From positions 10,576,001 to 10,640,000 of the forward strand of contig JAPTOF010000010.1 of the NCBI GenBank assembly GCA_028554755.1: a DNA stretch of 64,000 bases, given 5' to 3'. The first letter of the stretch is position 1, and every line of letters begins with the position of its first letter. Below the pieces are notes generated by a model, which was not told the DNA's origin, did not search any database, and was given only the letters and a program-made list of their open reading frames with translations. Below, in pieces: positions 22,558 through 33,855 of this stretch. The DNA comes from Cordia subcordata (taxonomy: Eukaryota > Streptophyta > Magnoliopsida > Boraginales > Cordiaceae). A program made the translations under genes and the position numbers.

Positions 22558-24300
22558 CTGATTGGCACGCCCTGAAATTTTAAGATTCGAGACGTAACAC
22601 ATCATAGACCAAGAGGAGTGAACCCCTCAAACCACAAGACTACTAAAATCTCAACAATCAAATAGAGCACTAAATACCATAAATTATTAAAATAAAACTA
22701 TGAGGTCTAATATATAGTAAGGAAACTCCAAATAATTAATACAAGTCTTTGCCAAACCGGCACACCTAACATAAACCAAAATATCAACAAAACAGAGTCT
22801 CATCACTAGAATCTAATTCTCAAAATGCTAATAAAGATAAGGTCATCCCTTATTGCTAGCGTACACCCCCTTATCATGATCATCTGTAAGAAAATAAATA
22901 TAGGGGTGAGCGAATCAAATGCTCAGTAAGTAAGGGTCTTTCCCCCAAAATAAAACAAACGTGAATTTCAGAATAATAAGTAAGCTAAAACAAGAACACG
23001 TTCCCAGAAAGACAATACGAAAATATGGGAGCACGCATAATTAGAATTCATGTTAATCATAACAAGAATTAACTTGTAACAGGTTTAGATAAAGAAAGTA
23101 TATCAAGTATCATGTAACATGAGCTGTGACTATGCTGTAGCAATTTAATCATAATAAAATTATGGTGAGAGTACAAGGCCCTCATAGCTCAATCATGATC
23201 ATATCAAAAGATGGATATAAGGCCTCACTGGCACACATGATATGGGTACAAGGCCTGCACAAGCACACACATGATAGGGGAGTATGCCCCAACAAGCTCA
23301 AGCAAACATGAAATGGGATCCCAAAATTTCACAAAAAGGCAAGTATTCGCCAATCAAGTCATATCATATCATGTCATATTATATCAAGTCTTATCGTATC
23401 ATGATAAAACGTTACAGCATAGCACAACTTATATTATTGGACTCAATCCTAATCAAGAAAAGTACAATGTAACAAGGTAATTACTTAAGATTGAGGATCA
23501 AGAGGAAAGAATCGAGTCGCATCACATGACAAGAATAGGGACAAATTGATTTTTCCCAAGTGCATATGATAACCCATGTCATGAAAGGTAGATAGATATA
23601 TAAAACAAAGAGTCAAGAGAAGAAAAAAAATGAAAGGTAGAAGTTAATACATTTTGACAATTACGATATAGAAACTCAAATTTACAAGTGTGGTAAACTG
23701 GGAATAAGATGATTACTTCAAGTTGAGGTGTGTTTTGTGACTTGGAAAAAGAAGAAAATAAAACTAAACTGGAGGCAAATGCTTGGAGCAAAAAGTGCTT
23801 CCACCAAGAAGAAAACCTGACTATGATTTCGCCAAAAAAAAAAAGAATTCATGACCGTATATAGTACATCATGAAAACTCAACATTTGCTCAAGACAAGT
23901 TCTCTATTCAGATTAAATCAAGTTCAAATTGTTTATTTGGGAACTCATATACCTTTGATGCGATATATTTTTATTTCTTTAAAAAAAGTCCGATTAGAAA
24001 TAAAGTAAAATAAAGCATAATAAAAAGGAATAAACAAAACTCGCTAATATTAGCAAATGACTAGGAAAGAAAATGGTTATCTAAATGTACAAGAGTTAGA
24101 AAAAAAAATAATTGAAATACTATTAAGATAAAAGGACCAGATCAGTGTTAAAAAAAATTAAACATAATTTGAACCACAGAATCTAAAGAAGAAAATAATT
24201 TAACAGTAAAAGTAAACTAATGTGATAGCTAACAAGTAATGACTTGTAATTTTATAAACTAGTTTCTTTCTAAATCGAGAGTAAACAAGTTTTACCATTA

Positions 24301-24342
<42 letters not shown>

Positions 24343-25240
24343 TTCCAAAGTCCAACTTTGACAAAAATGGGGAAAAAGAAAACAAGGATCAGATATGAGT
24401 TAAGAATTCAAAATTCCAAATGATTGAGTTTGGCCCAAAAAATCAAAACAAGAGAACCTTAAAAGAATTGTCAATGGCTTGCGTCAGACTTGCTGGTAAT
24501 TTTTTTATTATTATTATTACTATTATTATTAATGTGAAACCATCACATCAGGTGAGAACTTCTGCATATATATGTTTTATGACCGAGAACCCAATTTGCA
24601 TGTACAGTCCAGAGGATGAATTCAAATTAGTATCAGATCAAAAGTTCAAGTACTGGCCATCAAGAAATCAAGCACGAAATTTATTGAAACACATAATTAG
24701 GCTATATATTTTGCGCACGGAAAAATCGAGCAGTTTGCTAAATGCACAAGACTCAAAATAAAGTAATCAATAGCATGATTGTTGCAAGAGAGTCACGTAG
24801 AAATAATGGGAGAATTCAGAGTACAAGTTAACTCCACTTATCTCAACTCTTAGATCTTGAATCAGTCCCTAGAATACACTACCTAAAGAAAACCTACACT
24901 ATGAAATCCTCTATATATTAATATTCTTAAAGCATGTCCTAAGTTTAAACCAAGATTTCAAGATTGAACCAATATGATTAAGACTTATCATAAACAATTC
25001 TATAATCTCTTCAATCTATCTATGAAAAAGTACCCTTAAGAGGATTCTAAAAAAGAAGCACGTCCTCACTGCATCTTTCTACCATTGCTCTTTGTGATTT
25101 TTTTGGGAAGGAGAAGGTATAGGAAAAGATATCGAGAAAACGTGCAAATATATAAAGACCCCAAGTCAAGAAAATAACTACCTGGTCAAATTTTGATTTT
25201 ATTTATTTATTTGTGATCAAAATAGTCCTATTAACATACA
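22558..25240. mobile_element. 2.7-kb non-coding LTR-like insertion in the LRR region
   Basis: Leucine-rich coding stops near 22557 and resumes near 25262. The interval has no coding potential. It begins TGATTGGCACGCCCTGAAATT and ends near TTAACATACA. The palindromic word CGCCCTGAAATTTTAAGATTCG and phrases such as AAGGCCTCACTGGCACACATG and ATGCTCAGTAAGTAAG resemble LTRs of plant Ty3/Gypsy chromoviruses. A degenerate solo LTR is therefore the best guess. No target duplication was confirmed, and borders are approximate. Confidence 0.4.
24304..24339. repeat. (TA)n microsatellite
   Basis: About 18 uninterrupted TA units within the LTR-like insertion. Confidence 0.9.
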
Positions 25241-25254
25241 ACTTCCTCTTTATA

Positions 25255-25875
25255 TTACCACTTTGTGAACGTGTTTGTGTAAGTGGCTAAATGGGGGAAA
25301 ACTACACGGTCCTCACACTGATATAGGGAAAATGCTGATGTGTCGCAATCTAAGTTATCTACAACTCTGGGGTATTTGTATCGGCAAGTTACCAAGGTGC
25401 AAATCACAATTCTGCCCAAATCTGCTGATATTAACGTTGGTTGGAACTGAATTGGATGAGGAATCAATGGACTTCCTAATGAAACTTCCCGACTTGCTGG
25501 AACCCAAACTAGCATATGATGCCTTTTATTGGAAAAGAAATCAGTTTTGAAGCTGCAGATTTCCCTCAACACAGATCTCTTGAGCTTTTTTACCTGTCCA
25601 AGTTAGAGAAACTGAGAGTGGATAAAGGAGCATTGTCCAATCTTTCAAGTTTGGGAATTGATAGGTGCTTGAATTTGGAAATAATACCAGAGGATGAATT
25701 CAGATATCTTACAAACCTCAAAAGGTTGGCCATTAATAGACCAGCTGGTGATGCCGAATCCAGAGCTGTCCACGCTGTGCTTAGGCATATCCTGTATCAT
25801 GATGAGTGGCCGAATAATAGCAATACCAGCTCCAATGCCCACCAGGTATTTCTTCTTGCCCCTCCACAGTGATAT
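25255..25875 (+). pseudogene. NBS-LRR pseudogene A, C-terminal LRR end
   Basis: Reads GKLHGPHTDIGKMLMCRNLS, LQLWGICIGKLPRC, CPNLLILTLVGTELDEESM and LMKLPDLLE. After a frame change at about 25545 it continues with LYLSKLEKLRVDKGALSNLS, CLNLEIIPEDEFRYLTNLK and an acidic/asparagine tail to a stop at 25873. Leucine spacing and the LEIIPE...LTNLK ending are typical of RPP13-like proteins. The LRRs between 22557 and 25255 are lost or displaced. Confidence 0.85.
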
Positions 25876-26307
25876 CAAACATCAGTTGGGCTATTTCTTC
25901 ATATATCATTTCTTTCCTGTTTGACCGTTTTATGCAATAACTGTGCTTCTTTATTTTCTTTTTCAAAATCTCAGTCAAGATTAGATTTAAATTGAATGAT
26001 TCCTACTAAGAGGAAAAGAAACCATTAAAATTGCTGGATAATGAGTTGCATAGAAGAAATAGCACCAAAGATAATGAAATAGATTTAGGTCCTCGATAGC
26101 ATTCTACGCCAAGCGACTTCTTTGTTTTTAGCTTTTCATATATGGGCTGGTGTTTATCAAATTGAGCTTTTCTTTTTTTATTTGAGCCACATATCTCTAG
26201 TGAGCTTCTCTTGGCCTGAGCTGAGATGAGGTGTATGGTCCTTATATTAATTCCTGTTGCACTACCATATGCGAGTATTTTGTAGTTTCTTTTTCTTTCT
26301 TTATGTG
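25876..26307. other. 3' flank of NBS-LRR pseudogene A
   Basis: AT-rich, no coding. The segment GAGCTGAGATGAGGTGTATG (26217-26236) resembles GAGTTGAGATGCATGGTCC at 32047-32065 beyond the Tork element. This hints at a local duplication or split flank, but the match is short. Confidence 0.35.
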
Positions 26308-26785
26308 TGTTGGGGAAAAACATACAAATACGAAGAATGCGGGAAGAAAACGGACACAAGAGAATTATATGGTTCGGCCTTAAAGCCTACGTCCATGGGT
26401 AGCAGAGAATAAATTATTATTGATCTCGAATATTATAAGGCTTAATCTGGTTTCTCTCACCCCATACCCCCCATGGGGTATGGCCCTAAGGCTTAGCAGA
26501 GAATAAATTATTATTGATCTCGAATATTATAAGGCTTAATCTGGTTTCTCTCACCCCATACCCCCCATGGGGTATGGCCCTAAAGCTTACTCTAATACAA
26601 TGTCCTAACCCCTATTTATAATACACAAGTATCATAATCCGTATTTTATAAGGATAAGGAAACAGTATACTATAAGGAAAATGACACATATTAATTATGT
26701 ATTGTTATGGTAAAAGCAAACAAGGTAAATACTAACAAGGAAATTTGCTATTTTTGTTGCCAAAGAATTCGGGCCACATTTAACA
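26308..26785 (-). repeat. 3' LTR of Tork-type element (with internal duplication)
   Basis: Bounded by TGTTGGGG and TTTAACA. A TATA-like box on the minus strand lies near 26613-26620. The conserved segment TGGTTCGGCC...CCTACGTCCA lies at 26368-26396. It is longer than the other LTR because of the duplication 26401-26588 and an extra stretch near 26680-26730. Confidence 0.92.
26401..26588. repeat. 94-bp perfect-to-near-perfect tandem duplication inside LTR
   Basis: Two adjacent copies (26401-26494, 26495-26588) differ by one base. Both start AGCAGAGAATAAATT and end with GGCCCTAAGGCTT or GGCCCTAAAGCTT. The opposite LTR has a single copy, so the duplication arose in this LTR during or after insertion. 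Confidence 0.95.
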
Positions 26786-26797
26786 AATCTCCACCTT
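26786..26797 (-). promoter_or_regulatory. polypurine tract of Tork-type element
   Basis: Minus strand reads AAGGTGGAGATT directly before the LTR start TGTTAAATG, the usual Tork PPT form. Confidence 0.8.
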
Positions 26798-26859
26798 AGC
26801 ACGTATTCGCTCTAATCAACACACCATTATCCTTACTGCAAACTAACCCTAAGGGCTCA

Positions 26860-28560
26860 ATGCTCCACACCACAAATAACAACCAAGTCCAAGTAATGCT
26901 TGAACTTGCTAACTGGAACCACTTTGGTCATCATATCTGCTGGATTATCATGGGTAGATATCTTCTGCACCGATATGATTTATTGTGATACAACATCTTT
27001 GGTAAAGTGATATCTGATGTCAATGTGTTTAGTCATCTCATGATACATTTGATTCTTCGTCAAATGGATTGCATTCTGGCTATCATAAAAGACTATACTT
27101 GCATCTTGCTGCAGTCCAAGATCACGAACCAGACCTTATAACCACATGGCCTCCTTCATAGCTTCTGCAATTGCCATGTACTTCGCCTCAGTAATTGACA
27201 ATGCCACAGTAGACTATAATGTCGCTTTCCAACTGATAGCACATCCAGAGAGAGTAAACACGTAACTCGTCAGATATCTTCTCTTATCAAGGTCACCCGC
27301 AAAGTCTGAATCACAATAACCCATCAACCTCGCGGAATCTCCAGTCATCTTGCTAAATAGCAAACCTACATTCGCAGTGCCATGTAAATATCTCATTATC
27401 CATTTCACCGCCACCCAGTGTGCTTTCCCAGGCGATGCCATATACCTACTCACAACACTAACTGCATGTGAAATGTCAGGACGAGTGCACACCATAGCAT
27501 ACATCAAGCTACCAACAGCACTTGAGTATGGAACACGAGACATATGCTCCACCTCTTCCTCGGTTTTAGGTAACTTGAAATGAGTAGCAAGCGGTACACT
27601 CACAGGCTTAGCTTTATGCATCCCGAAACGCTCCAGCACCTTCTCAATATAATTCTGTTGAGACAAGAATAGCTTTCCAGCGTTTCTATCCCTGCGAATC
27701 TCCATGCCAAGAATCTTCTTTGCTGCTCCAAGATCCTTCATCTCAAACTCATCACCCAGCTGCTTCTTTAATTTGTCGATGGCAGACATGCTTTTAGCAG
27801 TAATAAGCATATTATCGACATACAATAACAAGTACACAAACGAACCATCTGGAAGCTTCTTGAGATACACACAACTATCATAGGCATTCCTTGTGTATCC
27901 AGTGCCTACCATGAATGTGTCAAATCTTTTGTACCATTGTCGAGGCGACTGCTTCAACCTATACAAGGACTTCTTCAGTTTGCAAACATGGTTCTCCTTA
28001 CCGAGAACTACATACCCCTTCGGTTGACTTATGTAAATTTGCTCTTCAAGATCACCATGCAAAAATGCTATTTTCACATCTAGCTGCTCAAGCTCTAAGT
28101 CATAAAGAGCAACCAAGGCAAGTAAAACCCTGATCGAACTATGCTTCACAACCGGAGAGAACACTTCGTTGAAGTCAACACTCTCCCTTTGTGTATAGCC
28201 TTTTGCTACCAATCGCCCCTTGTACTAAGGACCCTCAACCCCTGGAGTACCTTCCTTTTTCTTGTAAACCCATTTGCAACTGACAACTCGCTGTCCCTCA
28301 GGCAATTCAATAAGCTCCCAAGTTTGATTCTTCTGAAGAGACTTAATCTCTTTACTCATGGCACATTCCCACTGAGAAGAATCATTTCTAGATATAACCT
28401 CTTTGTATGAATTCGGATCATGTCCGTCAATTGTTTCAGCAATAGTCAAAGCATAAGTAATAAGATCGGCATATCTATACCTTTGAGGCTCTCTAATCTG
28501 TCTCTTTTCTCGCCCAGTAGCAATGATGTACTTCTGTTGTTCAGGCACATTTTAATCATG
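26860..28560 (-). pseudogene. Copia RT and RNase H of Tork-type element, active site altered
   Basis: The RT N-terminal region shows WECAMSKEIKSLQKNQTWEL (near 28390) and CKWVYKKKEG. A long open part (28212-27214) starts VAKGYTQRESVDFNEVFSPV. It has LEQLDVKIAFLHGDL (first Asp), LKQSPRQWYKRF and LLLYVDNML at 27822-27811, where the catalytic YVDD is YVDN. RNase H then has GYCDSDFAGD. After a stop near 27213 come TEAKYMA (normally TEAEY) and YDSQNAIHLTKN. The changed Asp and Glu codons and the stops show it is dead. Confidence 0.92.
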
Positions 28561-28581
28561 CACCTCAGTTTTCTGAGTCAG

Positions 28582-29770
28582 CTAAATTGGACTGCTACTA
28601 TTGTTAGATGGAACATTTGGAACATCAGTAAATACCTCCACCTGCTCTTTGACACCGTGGTCTAAACCAGCTACCGCTTTCTCCTTTTCTTGGTCTAATG
28701 AAGCAGACTCATTGAATGTAACATCCCTGCTGACGAGGAAACCTGGAGACTTTGGATCTATGTACCACAACCTGTAACCTTTCCTCTCGAACGCATAGCC
28801 TAGGAATTTGCATTTCTTTGCCCTCGGCTCCAACTTGCCATCCTTCACGTAAGCGTATACAGGGCAACTAAACACCCTCAATCGAAAGTAGTCAGCAGGC
28901 TTACCGGACCATAACTCAAAAGGAGTTTTCAATTCAATAGCTTTGGATGGAGACCTATTCACCAAGTATCACGCCATATTAACGGTTTTAGCGCAAAAGT
29001 CTTGACTCAAGCCAAAATGAGAGAGCATACAACGAGCTCTCTCCACTAGAGTTCTATTCATGAGTTCTGCAACTCCATTATGTTGTGGTGTCCCTACACA
29101 TGTGCGATGTCTCACAATGCTATGTTTTCTACAGAACTCATCAAACTCTTTATTCCAGTATTCCAACCCATTGTCAGTCCTAAGACACTTGATCTGTTTA
29201 CCAGTCTGCTTCTCAATCAACGTCTTCTACTCGACAAATGTTGAAACGCCTCATCTTTAGCTTTCAAGAAGTATACCCACACCATCCGAGAGTATGGATC
29301 AATGAAAGTGATGTAATGCCTGGCACCTTTCTTGGAAGGAACTTTATTAGGACCCCAAAGATCAGAATGAATGTAATCAAGTGTACCTTTGGTATTCTCC
29401 TACCCCTTGCTAAACTTCACCCTGGTTTGCTTTCCAAAAACACAATGCTCGCAGAATTCAAGCTTTCCAGTTCTTTGCCCACAAAGCAAATCCCTCTTGC
29501 TCAGCTCGGTCAGTCCCCTCTTGCTCATATGGCCCAACCTTTTGTGCCATAACTGCATAGTGTCATTATCACTCTCCTCGGATGCAACAGCTATAGCACC
29601 TATAACCGTACTACCTTGTAGAATATATAGGCCGCCAGTCAAGTTCCCTTTCAAGAGCACAATTGCACCTTTAATCACCTTTAAGACTCCATTCTCACTC
29701 CGAATTTTGTACCCATGAGAATCTAAACGCCCAAGAGAAATCAATTTTTTCTTCAGCTTCGGTACATGCT
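28582..29770 (-). pseudogene. Copia integrase of Tork-type element
   Basis: WHKRLGHMSKRGL and CEHCVFGKQTRVKF give the HHCC finger (29550-29420). A stop breaks the core near 29400. DLWGPN...FIDPYSRMVWVY (Asp of the D-D-E set in altered form), LRTDNGLEY and PQHNGVAE follow in different frames. The C-terminal part carries WSGKPADYFRLRVFSCPVYA and FLGYAFERKGYRLW. At least four breaks. Confidence 0.9.
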
Positions 29771-30080
29771 AACACTTGAGAGATCTTGTAATACCATTAA
29801 ACATCTTGATATTTACGATGCCCATTCCCTCCACTTTCAACGAAAGATCATTGCCTAGAAAGACTTTCCCTTCTCTTTTGGAATAAGAAGAGAACCAGTC
29901 ACACCTAGGACACATATGGAATGTTGCACCAGTATCAAAAATCCATTGATTATGCCACTGTGATGCACTCACAGTCAAAACTTCGCCAGTACTACTCGAG
30001 TTCTCCCTATCACTGTCAGCACTCTCCACCACATTAGAGAATTCTCCACCTTTTTCTTTCCCTTTTTCAATTTTCAACAT
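29769..30080 (-). pseudogene. Copia protease of Tork-type element
   Basis: WIFDTGATFHMCPRCDWF carries the DTGA active site of an aspartic protease. FLGNDLSLKVEGMG and NGITRSLKC follow, then a stop just before the pre-integrase part. Confidence 0.88.
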
Positions 30081-30808
30081 TCTTTCTTAATGTGACCCTT
30101 TTCATCACACTCGAAATAGCGTAGCTTCCTTGCTCTTGATTTTGACCTTGACTTGCTTTTCTTTCTACCCGAAGATCCCCCTCTATTCTCCAATCTCCCT
30201 CTACTTACTAAACCTTCCCCATGAACTTCTTCCCTATGTCCCGGGATATGTGTTTGAAGATTCTTCAATTTTAATGAAGCAATCACATCTTCAAATATAA
30301 TTTTATCCCTCCTGTACAACATAGTGTCCACAAAGTTCATATATGAAGGCGGTAAGGAGCATAACAGGATCATAGCTTGGTCTTCGTCATCAATTTTAAC
30401 ACCCACATCCTTCAATTCAATAAAACAAGAGGTAAACTCATCAAGGTGTTGTTTTAGTGAGGTACCTTCTTTCATTCTAAGATGATACAATCGCTTCTTC
30501 AAGTAGAGACGATTTGTGAGAGATTTAGATGCATACAATTCCACCAAAATATTCCAAGCCTCAACTACTGTCGTCTTCTCAGTAGTCTCCAGTAATACTT
30601 CATTCGTCACGGACATATGTATTGCACTCAAGACTTTCGCTTTGAGTTCTTCTCTCACTGCTAATTCCGTATTCTCTGGGATCACTTCTTCAATGACTTT
30701 CCAAAGTCCTTGCATTGTCATAAATGCCTTGAATTTGATCCTCCATAGACTGAAATTCATTCTCCCGTCAAACTTCTCGATTTCAAACTTTTCACCTGTG
30801 GAAGACAT
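30074..30808 (-). pseudogene. gag of Tork-type Copia element
   Basis: Starts MSSTGEKFEIEKFDG at 30808; an upstream in-frame ATG exists at 30853. Carries NFSLWRIKFKAFMTMQGLWK, LYASKSLTNRLYLKKRLYHL and SFIELKDVG/LLCSLPPSYMNF, the usual Tnt1-like capsid. A basic tail then leads to a zinc knuckle in which the first Cys is Tyr (YFECDEKGHIKKEC). The gag frame is open for about 245 codons, the best preserved part of this element. It is followed by the protease frame with a one-to-two-base offset. Confidence 0.9.
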
Positions 30809-30853
30809 CTTCATTTGCTCAAAACTCACACGTCGAGATGGAATTTGGCTCAA

Positions 30854-31654
30854 CGGACAGCAAAAACAAATTCAGCACGTCGAAAAACCTTAGGAACAAC
30901 CCCGGTCAACTTTGCTCAACATTGGTCAAAGTCAAACCTATTGGTCAAAGTCAACACTATCCCTAAACACATGCTTCGGAGCAGAATCTAGAAAAATAGA
31001 GCCCAAAAATGGACTCAGCACGTCAAAAAACGTGGGGTAAGGCTCTGGTCAAACCCGGTCAACCCTTGGTCAATGGTAAGCGGTCAACGGTCAACGGTCA
31101 ACCCCGGTCAACCCCGGTCAATGCGGTCAAACAGATCAACTGGTCAATTTTTTTTTTTGTTTCAGGACTAAATCTAAGCCCAAATAAAAATTTATTTTTT
31201 ATTCTCTTGGCCTAAACTAAACCCAAATTCAAAAAAAAAATTTATTATTTTTCTGGCACAGAACCCAAGCCCAATAAAAAATTAATTAACCCAAGACCTA
31301 GCCAAAATTGGACAAGGGCACTACCCAGGCCCGATCCAAATAAATCCAAAGACCCAAAGCCTACTAACCCTAAACCTACTTTACAAACTTGAACCAATTT
31401 CCAAAAAGAAAATACTTGAATACCCAAAAACTAGCCTCAAGAACACGCGAACTCTATCTTCTTTGCTTGTTCTTCAAACCCAAACACGAACCACGACCCG
31501 CCAATGTAAGCTTCCACCCCAGCCACCAACGCTCAACGTAGACAGCACCGGAGCAAAGACCTTTGTTTGGTTAGGCACCATTTAGTTTGAGAAATTTTGG
31601 TTTCACAGTGAGTTTTGATTTTTCCTTTTTCCCTCAAGCAATGGATTAATACCT
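30854..31654 (-). promoter_or_regulatory. Tork leader with W-box (TTGACC) array
   Basis: Untranslated leader between PBS and gag. On the plus strand GGTCAA occurs about 13 times between 30900 and 31150, ten of them in 31040-31145 as near-tandem CGGTCAAC. On the coding (minus) strand these are TTGACC, the core of WRKY W-boxes. AGTCAA (TTGACT) adds more. Whether they act as enhancers in the leader is inference. Confidence 0.55.
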
Positions 31655-31669
31655 AAGTTCTGATACCAG
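31655..31669 (-). promoter_or_regulatory. primer binding site of Tork-type element
   Basis: Minus strand CTGGTATCAGAACTT lies beside the LTR. TGGTATCAGA is the tRNA-Met-type PBS core. Confidence 0.88.
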
Positions 31670-31671
31670 TT

Positions 31672-32006
31672 TGTTCGGGAAAAATATGCAAACACGAAGA
31701 ATACAAGAAGAAAACGGACACAGGAGAATTACGTGGTTCGGCCTTAAAGCCTATGTCCACGGGCAGCAGAAAATAAATTATTATTGATCTCAAATATTAT
31801 AAGGCTTACTCTGGTTTCTCTCACCCCACATCCCCCATAGGGCATAGCCCTAAGGCTTACTCTAATACAATGTCCTACCCCCTATTTATAATACACAAGT
31901 ATCCTAATCCGTATTTTACAAGAATAAGGAAACAGGATACGACAAGGTAAATGCTAACAAGGAAATTTGCTATTCTTTTTATCAAAAAATTCGGGCCGCA
32001 TTCAAC
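31672..32006 (-). repeat. 5' LTR of Tork-type element
   Basis: Begins TGTTCGGGAAAAAT and ends GGGCCGCATTCAAC; the last A of the CA terminus is lost at a T tract. A TATA-like box on the minus strand lies near 31883-31890. Single copy of the segment duplicated in the other LTR. Confidence 0.9.
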
Positions 32007-33002
32007 TTTTTTTTTTTTTTTTCTTTCCTCGATGACAGATTTCCGAGTTGAGATGCATGGTCCAATCAGTCATGTTCCTCCAGAAAGAGCTTGCTTGCCT
32101 ATACCCTTCTTCGGAGAAGATACGAAGCATGATAGATTGTGTTCAACTATTCCTTTTTTCCTTTTGGTGTGAGTGTGACTACAATGCATTTGAGTTGATG
32201 CTCAAAATGATTTAATTTGTTCTCAATGCCCAATCCAACAATGTTTATATTATTTCTGTACGGTGCTTTATGTCTCATGTTGTTAGTACAATTATTGTTG
32301 TATATGGATTTTAGAAATCAGAAATTTTAATTTCTCAAAAAAAAAAAAACACTTTTTTCAAAAATTTTAGATCCAAGAATTTTTGAGAAAGCTAATCCAA
32401 ACTGAGTCCCTAGAGTTGCGATAAAATTTTTCCCTGGGTTTTTGTCCAATTTGCTTCTGGTTTCACATAAACTTTCTCATTTGCATCCTTTTGCAACCTC
32501 ATTAGAGCTGTTAATCATTATCATATGCTTCTTTTGTCATTTGATTTTCACCTTTTTTTAATCCCCATTGATCTCTTGATAGATTTTTCCGCTCTTTCAG
32601 AGATGTTTTTTCAAACTTCTTTTGAGAAGACAAGGTGATTCTATGCTGACAAAGTTCTCTACAATTTTCAATGTTAGATTTCTCATCTCTTGAAGAGACT
32701 GCATCTTTAGCAGAATCAAGTCACAAGTGTTCCATTTTTTCCACTATTTAGATCTCTTTTAGTATTTTCAGCTTTGTTGACAGCAATAAATCTATTATAT
32801 ATTCTTTTTAATTTCTAGGCTTCATCCTTTAAGCATGGCGGTTAGATTAAACTTCGCACTAGATAAATGGATCATTTTTACTTGCAGTTTGACAGCAATA
32901 ACGAGCCTTGGGGTCCGTTTGAATTGGCACTTAGAAAAGTTTCATTTTTTCTTTCTTTTTTTTCTTTTTGGCTTATAGACTTCATGTGTTTAGACAACAT
33001 CA
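32007..33002. other. AT-rich interval, no gene recognised
   Basis: Starts in a T tract. 32034-32170 has moderately complex sequence without a credible reading frame, possibly old NBS-LRR 3' flank. The rest is T-rich with CTTTT runs. Confidence 0.4.
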
Positions 33003-33855
33003 TTAGTCCCTAAATTCTGGAAATAGGCTTAAAATACTCATATGATTTTTTGAAGCTTGCATTGACACCCCTTCCGTCAAGTTTTTCATCTATTTCAACC
33101 GCAAGTGTGCTGCACATGAGTTTTTTTTTTTTTTTTTGCCGTTAATTACACATATCCCTGTGCTTAATTTTCTTTTTAATTGCTTAATTATCTTTTGAAA
33201 AAAATAATTAAAATCACCATCCTCTCCCCCAGCATAACGCCCAGCCCTAGCAGTCCCCATCCCTCCTCTCAAAGGGGCAAAGCTATGATCCAATAACACC
33301 ATTAGAACAAGCATGACAAAGTAAGAACATGGTGGTGCCAGCGGGAGCTGCCGTGAACGAAATCATCACAGGTGAGGTAGAGAAAGATGGCGGCTATGGT
33401 GTGGCAGTGGACAGTTGCAGATGATGGAAAAGCTCGTCGGAGATGACTGGAGTGATCGGCGCATGATGAAGAATGCATTGGTGACTTCCGATTGACAATT
33501 CGATAATTAGATTATTGACAGTAGACGAGTCGAGTCGTGATCTGTTGAAGCTCCGCTGCCATGAAGACGATGAAGTTTTGTGTTTTTTTGCCTAAAAAAA
33601 AAATATTAGACGGGTTGGTGGCAGATCTGGAGGATTGGGGCTGGTGGGGAAGGGAGGCTAATGGAGATAGAGATGACAAGCTCGTCACCTTTTTTAATTT
33701 TTTTTTTTTAAAATATGATAAAGGCAACATGAACATTTAACCAAATCTATTAATGAATTAATTGAAAATTGGTATTTGTGGGTGCATTTGCAAGTTTTGA
33801 AAAAGAAAAAAGAAAAAAAAGAGTTTATATGCCTATTTTGAGAATTTAAGCCTAA
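33003..33855. mobile_element. probable Mutator-type element with GC-richer core
   Basis: Left arm TTAGTCCCTAAATTCTGGAAATAGGC and right arm, reversed, TTAGGCTTAAATTCTCAAAATAGGC, each abbreviated here by ends, are clear inverted repeats. They run into GCTTGCATTGACACCCC versus ACTTGCAAATGCACCC. The core (33220-33660) is GC-richer with GGTGGTG/GGCGGC words. No target duplication was confirmed. A captured host-gene fragment (Pack-MULE) is possible but no gene was recognised. Confidence 0.5.

Larger units (their letters stand above)
26308..32006 (-). mobile_element. Ty1/Copia element, Tnt1/Tork-type
   Basis: Element order on the minus strand: 5' LTR (32006-31672), PBS, long leader, gag, protease, integrase, RT, RNase H, PPT, 3' LTR (26785-26308). 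Protein sequences are of TNT 1-94 type (gag start MSSTGEKFEIEKFDG, protease FDTGATFHMC). The coding part has many stops, and catalytic residues are altered. The LTRs differ in length (478 vs about 335 bp). The cause is a 94-bp tandem duplication plus about 45 extra bases in the left one. Target duplications are not recognisable; the right edge runs into a T tract. Confidence 0.92.

Noticed and set aside
26308..32006. 5-bp target duplication of the Tork element
   Set aside because: Left flank ATGTG has no counterpart at the right edge, which runs into a T tract and has lost the terminal base.
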